This document shows, piece after piece, positions 38,911 through 45,320 of a DNA stretch of 64,000 bases. A program made the translations under genes and the position numbers. The notes beneath the pieces were generated by a model that was not told the origin of the DNA, searched no databases, and saw only the letters and a program-made list of their open reading frames with translations. Origin of the DNA: CAYPHY01 sp964410625 (lineage in GTDB: Bacteria; Chloroflexota; Anaerolineae; Promineifilales; Promineifilaceae); assembly GCA_964410625.1 (NCBI GenBank), contig CAYPHY010000007.1, positions 118,547 through 182,546 on the forward strand, written 5' to 3'. Each line of letters starts with the position of its first letter. The stretch's first letter is position 1.

Positions 38911-41220
38911 ATGCTGCGGTTGAGAGATTTTTTCCACCTGCCAGAGGTTGATACCCTGGTTAAGCAATTGGTCAAGAAAGAAAGTGGCCTGATCATCGTC
39001 GCCGGGCCTGATCCACGCCCTGGGGCAAATGAGAAGACGTTTTTGCCCAGCGGCCGTAGCACCATCTTTCGCGCCCTCGTCACCGAGATGCTGGATGCTC
39101 ACCCAACCATGCGCTCAGTCGTCATTGAAGACGGGAGCGAATCGGCCGTTGGTCGCCCCTCCACGCGCAGCCAATGGCGCGTGCCGCGCGGGTTGCGCGA
39201 ACGCATGTCTACCGTCTCTGCCTCTGCCTCGACAACGGCGGCCGAATTGATCGAACAGTCTATCAACCGCCGCCTGGGCTTGCTCGTCCTTGACCGGCTG
39301 GATAGCGAAAACCTGGCGGCGGTACTGACGGCCGCCAAACAACATCCCAAGCTACGCATCGTCACCCAGCTTGACACCGTTTATCATGGCTGCGGTGTCA
39401 TCCAACACCTGCTCGACCTCGGCGCAGAGCTGGAACAATTAGAGGTACTTTCCTGGGTGATGACCATCCAACGCCTGCCCGCGCTTTGCCCCCATTGCCG
39501 CCAACCGGCCCAGGTAAGTCAAAGACAGCTAGAACAGCTCAATGCCCTCGCACAAAAATTTAAGGCGCTCGATCTGCCGGAACTGATTAGCAATGAGCCG
39601 GTCATGGCTGGCGAGGGTGGCAGTTATTTTGAGTCTCAGGGTTGCACTATTTGCCACGACAGCGGCCGCCTACGCGACGTCGCCGTCTTCGATATCCTCC
39701 ACACCCGTCCACCCAATCTCCAGTCTCCAATCTCTAATCTCCAATTACTCGACCTGCCCAGCCGCCTACCCATGGAAGCCTACATCTGGTATCTGGCGCA
39801 GCGCGGCCAACTGGCGCTGAGCGATGTCCTCCATTTTGAGGCCGATCAGTTCCGGCGCACCTTCAATCTGCTGATCGCCAGCGAACACTCCCTGGCGGAG
39901 AGCAACGCCACGCTGGAGCGCAAGCTGGCCGAACTGGAAGCGGCCAACCGCGTCTTGCAACAACGCACACGGGAATTGGTGACCTTTGAAGACATCGGCC
40001 GCGCCCTGATCACCTCCACCGACTTACACCAACTGGCCGACCGTGTGAGTCGCCGTGCTGGTGAGCTATGTGATGCCGATCTCGTCATGCTCTATTACCA
40101 TCGCTCCAGCGGGCCGGTGGAAATCCTCGCCGCCCTGGGCTGGGACCGCGAGGTACTGGAGCGCCAATTAACCGCCGATGAACTTCCCGCCTATACCCAA
40201 ACACGCGAGGCACAACTGTTTGCCGGACGGCCGCCGGGGATCATCCCCAAGCTCGATACCCCTTCACCACGTGCCGGATTAGCGATCCCGTTGCTAACCC
40301 AGGAGCGACAGGTGGGGCTGATGATCGTCCAATCAACGCGCAAGGCACGCTTTAAGCCCGGCGAGGCGGCGTTGCTGGAAACACTGGCGGCGCAAGCGGC
40401 CGTGGCCATCCAGCGTGCCGGGTTGATCCGCCAGTTGCAAGCCAAAATCGAAGAGTTGGAAGCGGCACAGATCGGTCTGGCGCAAAAGGAACGGCTGGAG
40501 CGCGAACTGGAACTGGCTCGCCAGTTGCAGCAAAGTATGTTGCCGCGCACTTTTCCGCGCGTCCGTGGCTATCGCTTTGCCGCCCAAAACGCCCCTGCGC
40601 GGCAGGTCGGCGGCGATTTTTATGATGTCATCGAACTGAATGACGACTATCTGGGTATCGTCATCGCCGACGTCTCCGACAAAGGGATGGCGGCCGCGCT
40701 CTATATGACCCTCTCGCGCAGCCTGCTCCGCGCCGAAGCCCGTCGCGTCCATTCTCCCTATGAAGCCCTGGTCAATCTCAACCACCTGTTGGTCGAACTG
40801 GGCGAACAGGGGATGTTTGTCACCGTTTTTTATGGGATCATTGACCGGAAAGAGCGACGACTTTGTTATGCTCGCGCCGGTCATGATTGCCCTTTCCTGC
40901 TACGCGACGGCCGCGCCGAACTGCTTGGCGGCCGGGGCATGGCGTTGGGCCTGTTTGACGACGAGGACTTCCATCTCACCGAAGAGTGGCTCTCCCTGGC
41001 TCCTGGCGACCGGTTGGTACTCTATACCGATGGGCTGACCGACGCAACGAACCCACAAGGGGAATTATTTGATCGCCACCGACTACAATCCTTGCTGGAA
41101 GACCTGACTTCCTTACCGCCAAACGACTTTTGCGCCGCCGCCTTCGAGCGATTGGCTGCTTTCCAGGGATCGGCCGCGCAATTTGACGATATGGCGATGG
41201 TGGTTGTCGAGGTCGAATGA
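38911..41220 (+). CDS. Degenerate GspE/PilB-ATPase - GAF - SpoIIE phosphatase fusion
   Basis: The protein has 769 residues. Residues about 1-265 follow the C-terminal ATPase of GspE/PilB: SGLIIVAGP for the strand before Walker A, VVIEDG for the Asp box, LGLLVLDRLDSENLAAVLTA for Walker B/His-box region, LDLGAELEQLEVLSWVMTIQRLPALCPHC, and a four-Cys zinc site (Cys193, 196, 245, 248). The Walker A loop GxxGSGKT is absent (PDPRPGANEKTF...PSGRST), so this is a pseudo-ATPase. A short coil, a GAF domain (about 350-500) and a PP2C-type SpoIIE domain (about 525-769; VGGDFYDV, IADVSDKGMAAALYM, YTDGLTDA, FDDMAMVVV) follow, with all metal Asp in place. It probably senses a signal and dephosphorylates an anti-sigma antagonist. 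Residues 267-279 are repeat-derived. Confidence 0.85.
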   Translation: MLRLRDFFHLPEVDTLVKQLVKKESGLIIVAGPDPRPGANEKTFLPSGRSTIFRALVTEMLDAHPTMRSVVIEDGSESAVGRPSTRSQWRVPRGLRERMSTVSASASTTAAELIEQSINRRLGLLVLDRLDSENLAAVLTAAKQHPKLRIVTQLDTVYHGCGVIQHLLDLGAELEQLEVLSWVMTIQRLPALCPHCRQPAQVSQRQLEQLNALAQKFKALDLPELISNEPVMAGEGGSYFESQGCTICHDSGRLRDVAVFDILHTRPPNLQSPISNLQLLDLPSRLPMEAYIWYLAQRGQLALSDVLHFEADQFRRTFNLLIASEHSLAESNATLERKLAELEAANRVLQQRTRELVTFEDIGRALITSTDLHQLADRVSRRAGELCDADLVMLYYHRSSGPVEILAALGWDREVLERQLTADELPAYTQTREAQLFAGRPPGIIPKLDTPSPRAGLAIPLLTQERQVGLMIVQSTRKARFKPGEAALLETLAAQAAVAIQRAGLIRQLQAKIEELEAAQIGLAQKERLERELELARQLQQSMLPRTFPRVRGYRFAAQNAPARQVGGDFYDVIELNDDYLGIVIADVSDKGMAAALYMTLSRSLLRAEARRVHSPYEALVNLNHLLVELGEQGMFVTVFYGIIDRKERRLCYARAGHDCPFLLRDGRAELLGGRGMALGLFDDEDFHLTEEWLSLAPGDRLVLYTDGLTDATNPQGELFDRHRLQSLLEDLTSLPPNDFCAAAFERLAAFQGSAAQFDDMAMVVVEVE

Positions 41221-41240
41221 AATAAGCGCTTATACAGTTT

Positions 41241-41350
41241 AGGACTTACGCAGTTCGTAGTTTTTCCGACACGAATGACACGAATTTCACGAAAATAGAA
41301 GGCATAATTCGTGTTATTCGTGTCATTCGTGTCAAAAATGCGTAAGTCCT
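41241..41350. mobile_element. MITE-like element, copy 4 (best-preserved ends)
   Basis: Perfect 12-bp terminal inverted repeats AGGACTTACGCA (41241-41252) and TGCGTAAGTCCT (41339-41350) bound a 110-bp element. Its interior dyad is GACACGAATGACACGAATTTC against TTCGTGTTATTCGTGTCATTCGTGTC. No coding capacity is present. Confidence 0.78.
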
Positions 41351-41416
41351 AGAAATTCTAACAAAGAACGTTTGACGTTCGCCCCCAGCCCCAGTATACT
41401 ACTAGTTGCGCTGTTT

Positions 41417-41490
41417 CGGGGCGTAGCTCAGCTTGGCAGAGCGCTCGGTTTGGGACCGAGAGGCCGCCAGTTCAAATCTGGCCGCCCCGA
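41417..41490 (+). tRNA. tRNA-Pro (anticodon TGG)
   Basis: Acceptor CGGGGCG pairs with CGCCCCG plus discriminator A. The D arm is GCTCAGCTTGGCAGAGC, the anticodon arm CTCGG-TTTGGGA-CCGAG with TGG at 41451-41453, and the T arm GCCAGTTCAAATCTGGC. CCA is not encoded. Confidence 0.96.
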
Positions 41491-41501
41491 CCTTTTGGCC
41501 G

Positions 41502-41536
41502 TGGTGTAGTGGGGGAACGCAGCCCCCAACACCAGG
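41502..41536 (+). terminator. Hairpin after tRNA-Pro
   Basis: TGGTGT..TGGGGG and CCCCCAACACCA form a strong stem closed by a short AACGCAG-type loop. No T tract is present, so it may be a processing signal rather than a classical terminator. Confidence 0.5.
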
Positions 41537-41644
41537 CCTTAAAAGATGTAGATCCGTAGATCCCATAGCCCTCCATAGAGGGCTAAAAATTGAAGTGCAG
41601 TTGTCAGACGATTATCGACTGTAGATATTGTGTGAGGCAACACT

Positions 41645-41700
41645 GTAACGCGGGTTGTCTACCCGCGCCGGACTGCACGGGTAAACAACCCGTATTACAA
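41645..41700. repeat. GTAACGCGGGTT palindrome patch before the GntR gene
   Basis: CGCGGGTTGTCTACCCGCG and ACGGGTAAACAACCCGT are two small palindromes in a row, of the same family as those at 34,246, 46,861 and 60,541. They lie just before the ribosome-binding site of the next gene. Confidence 0.65.
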
Positions 41701-41711
41701 AGGAGTATGCG

Positions 41712-42452
41712 GTGGTTCATCGCTCCCCACCCGTCGCGCAGCAGGTATATGAACTTCTTCGGCAACGAGTGCTGGAAGGGGGGTACACGCACGGGCAGCG
41801 TATCCCCAGTGAAACGCAACTGGCCGAAGAGTTTGAAGTGAGTCGCGCCACCGTGCGCCATGCGCTGGCAATGTTGGAGGCGCAAAAGCTGGTTTCTCGC
41901 CGTCAGGGGGACGGCACTTTCGCCACGCCCAATGTCGCAGAGTTCCATTTGCAACCCCACAACGAATGGCAAATCATCAACCAAATACAGGCCAGTGGAC
42001 GGGAGGCTACCCTGGAGTTGCTGCTCGTTGAGCGACGGCCAGCCTCCGCGCAAGAGGCGAGGGATTTACACCTGGATGTGGATCATGTGGACCAGGGGGT
42101 GCTTCATTTGCGTTATCGCTTCCTGGCAGATGGCCTGCCGGTGATGGTTGGTATTTACAACCTGCCTGAGGCTATCCTCAAACCGTTCGATAGAGAACAG
42201 GACTTGAGGCAACCCCTGATCAACTTTGTCGCTCAATTTTCCCACCATCGGCCGGAGTACGGGCAGGTCCAATTCGACGCTATTGCCGCCTCTCCGCCCC
42301 TCACCACCGATTTAAGCGTTGATCCCGGTACACCACTGCTGCATTTGCATGGTGTCGTATACCGTTCAGAAAACACAACCATGCCCCTCTTTCTGCTGGA
42401 CGAATATTACCGCCAGGGAGAAGGGCTAAGCTTTCGCGTCGTACAACCGTAA
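41712..42452 (+). CDS. GntR/HutC-family transcriptional regulator
   Basis: This 246-residue repressor-type protein begins at GTG 41712 with AAGGAG upstream. The N-terminal winged helix is VAQQVYELLRQRVLEGGYTHGQRIPSETQLAEEFEVSRATVRHALAMLEAQKLVSRRQGDGTFA. A UTRA ligand domain follows, ending PLFLLDEYYRQGEGLSFRVVQP. It is 142 bp upstream of the adenine deaminase gene and may control it, but the ligand is unknown. Between the genes lies a GTGCGT/ACGCAC dyad at 42,501-42,516, a possible operator. Confidence 0.92.
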   Translation: MVHRSPPVAQQVYELLRQRVLEGGYTHGQRIPSETQLAEEFEVSRATVRHALAMLEAQKLVSRRQGDGTFATPNVAEFHLQPHNEWQIINQIQASGREATLELLLVERRPASAQEARDLHLDVDHVDQGVLHLRYRFLADGLPVMVGIYNLPEAILKPFDREQDLRQPLINFVAQFSHHRPEYGQVQFDAIAASPPLTTDLSVDPGTPLLHLHGVVYRSENTTMPLFLLDEYYRQGEGLSFRVVQP

Positions 42453-42500
42453 AAGCGGAAGCAATACGGCCGCCTATCCTGAACATCTACATAAGTCAAC

Positions 42501-42516
42501 GTGCGTGATGACGCAC
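42501..42516. promoter_or_regulatory. Small palindrome upstream of adenine deaminase, candidate operator
   Basis: GTGCGT-GATG-ACGCAC is a perfect 6-bp inverted repeat with a 4-bp centre between the GntR-family gene and the deaminase gene. GntR operators are often short palindromes. It could also be a chance hairpin. Confidence 0.35.
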
Positions 42517-42594
42517 AAGCATAGTTGAAAATCCGCGGTATCCGCGTTTCATCAGCGTCATCCGCGTAACTATTCTCACAGGAGGACTATAAGG

Positions 42595-44550
42595 ATGAAC
42601 CTATTAGAAGAGCGTCTGACCCATTATGATGAGCTGCTGGCGGCCGCGCGTGGCGATCAGGAATTAGACCTGGTCATCCGGGGTGCCCGCACACTGAACG
42701 TCTTCAGCGGCGAGCTGTTGCCCGGCGACATTGGAATCAAGCATGGCTTTATCGTGCGCGTTTACGCCTCTGGACTGAAAGCGCGTTCGGTGTTGGAAGC
42801 AGAAGGCAAGATTGCCATCCCAGCCTTCATTGACCCTCACCTGCATATCGAAAGCTCTATGGTTTTGCCGCCAGCCTATGCCGCGGCCGTTGTCCCACAC
42901 GGTACAGGCACTATCCTCACCGATCCCCACGAGATCGTCAACGTGATGGGGGTTGAGGGCTTTCAACTGATGCAAGACAACAGCCGTGACTTGCCCTTGC
43001 GTATTCTTTACGACGCGCCAACCTGTGTGCCTTCGCGGCGGGCGGCCGAACGCGCTGGCGCCGATATTCGCGCCGATGAGATCCACGCCATGATCGATCA
43101 AGGCGCTGCGAAATTAGGCGAATTGATGAGCGATGAGGAGATTATCGCTGGCGAACCGATCATGGCCGAGATCATCAAAGCAGGTTGGCGGCGCAATGTG
43201 CCACGCGACGCCCACTTCATCCTTTTTGAACAAATCGGCCGTGCGCTCGGCAAGCTCTCGCCGCTTTCCATGGCTGCCTTGCTCATCGGCCTGGTCAGTT
43301 CTAAGGTTGGCTTCCATGCACCTCTGTCCGCCTTCGCGCGGCGTATGGTGCGGACAATGCGCCAGGATGATTTTGCCTCGCTGGATACTTATCTGATGGC
43401 GTTGGGACTGACGGCCGAACATGAAAATTTAGGCCCCGAAGCCCAGATCAAGATCGACCGGGGGATGCGCGTTTTGTTCAAGCCACACATCTTCTACTTT
43501 CCTGTCCTGCCCGATCTACTCTTTGCCTGGATGCGCACGCTGCGCTACCGGGACACCATTGGGGCTTGCACCGACGACATCTGGCCGGATGAACTGATCA
43601 AAAGCGGTGGCATCGCCGGTTTCTTGCGCGATATAGTGCGACGGGGTGTTGATCCGGTGGATGCGGTCCGCTTTGCCACGCTCAACAACGCTCGTCGTCT
43701 GGCTGAGAGCGGGCTTCAAGACGCCGCCCTACTGGGAGCCATCGCCCCTGGCTACCGCGCCGATCTCGTGCTGCTTGACGGGCCTTTGGGGGATTTCAGG
43801 GCGGACACCGTGCTGCATGACGGCCGCGTCGTCGCCCGAAAGGGCGTCCTTACCGATCCACTGCCCAAACCCAACGCGCCAGAAAAGGCGTTGCACACGG
43901 TATGCACGCCGCCGGTAACGGCCGCCACCTTTACACTGCACCCACCCGCCGCGACCAACTCAACCCGCATCAATATTCTGGAAATGCCCAAACCGCCAGA
44001 GCTTCCTTTCCCACGCCGGATTGAGGCCGATTTGTCCCGGCAAAACGGCACATTGCGATGGGATGGCTATACGATGATCGCCGTCTTCAACCGTTACGGC
44101 GGGCTGGAACCTCCCTCGTTGGGTCTAATTCAGGGCTATACCCTCCGCCAGGGCGCACTAGCCAGTACAGTGGCCCACGACTCCCATAATTTGATTGTTC
44201 TCGGCCGCAATGCGGAGGACATGGCATTGGCAGCGCAGCGGGTTATTGATTCTCAGGGTGGAATGGCGGCTGTACATGATGGAAAGGTCTTGGCCCATAT
44301 TCCCCTACCGGTGGGCGGATTGATGGCGCTGGCTGATTTGGAAGAGATGGCTGTTTTAGCGGCCGAATTTCGCCGCGCCATCGGGCAGCTTGGGCTAGAC
44401 GTCAAGCAGCCCATCTTACCATTCGCCATTTTTTCGCTGGGCGTGGGGCCAGGCCTAAAGGTCACCGATCGCGGACTGTGGGACAATAGCCGCAAGTCAC
44501 TCATTCCGCTCTTTGTCACCCCTGAAGGCGTAATTGAGAAGAGCGGCTAA
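42595..44550 (+). CDS. ade: Adenine deaminase
   Basis: At 651 residues, this amidohydrolase-superfamily enzyme converts adenine to hypoxanthine. It shows RGARTLNVFSGELLPGDIGI at the N-terminal beta domain and the metal motif IPAFIDPHLHIESSMVLPPAYAAAVVPHGTGTILTDPHEIVNVMG. CTDDIWPDELIKSGGIAGFLRDIVRRGVDPVDAVRFATLNNARR leads into a C-terminal domain with VAHDSHNLIVLGRNAEDMALAAQRV. It is somewhat longer than the usual 570-600 residues, mainly around residues 415-480. ATG 42595 follows AGGAGGACTATAAGG. Confidence 0.95.
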   Translation: MNLLEERLTHYDELLAAARGDQELDLVIRGARTLNVFSGELLPGDIGIKHGFIVRVYASGLKARSVLEAEGKIAIPAFIDPHLHIESSMVLPPAYAAAVVPHGTGTILTDPHEIVNVMGVEGFQLMQDNSRDLPLRILYDAPTCVPSRRAAERAGADIRADEIHAMIDQGAAKLGELMSDEEIIAGEPIMAEIIKAGWRRNVPRDAHFILFEQIGRALGKLSPLSMAALLIGLVSSKVGFHAPLSAFARRMVRTMRQDDFASLDTYLMALGLTAEHENLGPEAQIKIDRGMRVLFKPHIFYFPVLPDLLFAWMRTLRYRDTIGACTDDIWPDELIKSGGIAGFLRDIVRRGVDPVDAVRFATLNNARRLAESGLQDAALLGAIAPGYRADLVLLDGPLGDFRADTVLHDGRVVARKGVLTDPLPKPNAPEKALHTVCTPPVTAATFTLHPPAATNSTRINILEMPKPPELPFPRRIEADLSRQNGTLRWDGYTMIAVFNRYGGLEPPSLGLIQGYTLRQGALASTVAHDSHNLIVLGRNAEDMALAAQRVIDSQGGMAAVHDGKVLAHIPLPVGGLMALADLEEMAVLAAEFRRAIGQLGLDVKQPILPFAIFSLGVGPGLKVTDRGLWDNSRKSLIPLFVTPEGVIEKSG

Positions 44551-44590
44551 ATATTGGCCGCGATTACAATATATGCCAACATGCCAGAAT

Positions 44591-44619
44591 CGGGGAAGGT
44601 GTTTTTTACGCCATCCCCG
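44591..44619 (+). terminator. Hairpin after the adenine deaminase gene
   Basis: CGGGGAAGGTGT, a T-rich loop, and ACGCCATCCCCG pair with one mismatch. There is no T tract after the stem. Confidence 0.5.
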
Positions 44620-44631
44620 AGGAAATAGGCG

Positions 44632-44659
44632 TTGCCACACGCCGCAGGTGAGGTATAAT
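44632..44659 (+). promoter_or_regulatory. Promoter of the tRNA-Gly gene
   Basis: TTGCCA (44632-44637), a 16-bp spacer and TATAAT (44654-44659) lie 35 bp before the tRNA. Confidence 0.75.
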
Positions 44660-44694
44660 CAATGGGCAATCGAATTGCATTGATTAACACATTT

Positions 44695-44765
44695 GCGGCC
44701 GTGGTGTAGTGGTAACACAATAGCCTTCCAAGCTATTTTCACGGGTTCGAATCCCGTCGGCCGCT
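44695..44765 (+). tRNA. tRNA-Gly (anticodon TCC)
   Basis: Acceptor GCGGCCG pairs with CGGCCGC plus discriminator T. The anticodon arm is AATAGC/GCTATT around loop CTTCCAA, and the T arm ACGGGTTCGAATCCCGT is perfect. CCA is not encoded. Confidence 0.96.
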
Positions 44766-44770
44766 TCTAA

Positions 44771-44831
44771 AAGGATGAAGGCTGAGGGATGAAGGTTGAA
44801 ATTCATCCTTCATCCCTCAGCCTTCATCCTT
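44771..44831. repeat. GGATGAAGGCTGAGGG inverted repeat between two tRNA genes
   Basis: AAGGATGAAGGCTGAGGGAT... and ...ATCCCTCAGCCTTCATCCTT form a nearly perfect hairpin of about 28 bp per arm between tRNA-Gly and tRNA-Met. Confidence 0.9.
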
Positions 44832-44837
44832 TCTGCT

Positions 44838-44909
44838 GGGCCTGTAGCTCAAGGGCAGAGCGGTCGGCTCATAACCGATTGGTTGCAGGTTCGAATCCTG
44901 CCGGGCCCA
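44838..44909 (+). tRNA. tRNA with anticodon CAT (elongator Met or Ile2)
   Basis: Acceptor GGGCCTG pairs with CGGGCCC plus discriminator A. The anticodon arm is GTCGG-CTCATAA-CCGAT and the T arm GCAGGTTCGAATCCTGC. The anticodon stem lacks the three G-C pairs of initiator tRNA. Whether C34 is modified to lysidine (Ile) cannot be read from DNA. Confidence 0.95.
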
Positions 44910-44998
44910 CCTTTTACGGCCAAAATTAGGAGCCTTTGGCCAGAACAGTTACTACCGTGTGTCTAAGAGATGGCACTTAGCACACGATGGGGAGTCCC

Positions 44999-45280
44999 GT
45001 GAAAACAATAGAGGGCAAAACGTTCAATAACCAGGTCATCAGGCTAGGGGGAAACCGGTTTGTGAACTGTTCGTTCATCTCTTGCAAGCTGGTTTTCGGC
45101 GGTCAGCGAACCGGGCTAACAAACTCCACATTTGACGACTGCGAATTGGAGTTTGATGGCTACGCTGCCAACACCCTGCAATTCCTCACCTCGCTCTACC
45201 CTCTCGAATTTGGCCCCTATGTGGAGCAAGTTCGAGAGCGAGTAAGAAAGGGAGAGCGAATGGGGCCTGCGCCGAATTAG
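44999..45280 (+). CDS. Small pentapeptide-repeat-like protein
   Basis: The protein has about 93 residues. The pattern GKTFNNQVIRLGGNRFVNCSFISCKLVFGG and STFDDCELEFDG has a Phe/Leu every five residues (FxNCxF, CxLxF), as in short pentapeptide-repeat beta-helices. A C-terminal amphipathic helix (VEQVRERVRKGERM) follows. GTG 44999 with GGGGAG five bases upstream is the best start; ATG 44987 has no ribosome-binding site. The function is unknown. Confidence 0.7.
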   Translation: MKTIEGKTFNNQVIRLGGNRFVNCSFISCKLVFGGQRTGLTNSTFDDCELEFDGYAANTLQFLTSLYPLEFGPYVEQVRERVRKGERMGPAPN

Positions 45281-45320
45281 GGAGTCAGTCGCCTGATATG
45301 ATAAACAGCGACCACCTATT

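Noticed and set aside
41499..41540. Second tRNA after tRNA-Pro
   Set aside because: GCCGTGGTGTAGTGG resembles the 5' part of a tRNA-Gly, but no anticodon or T arm follows; it folds as a simple hairpin.
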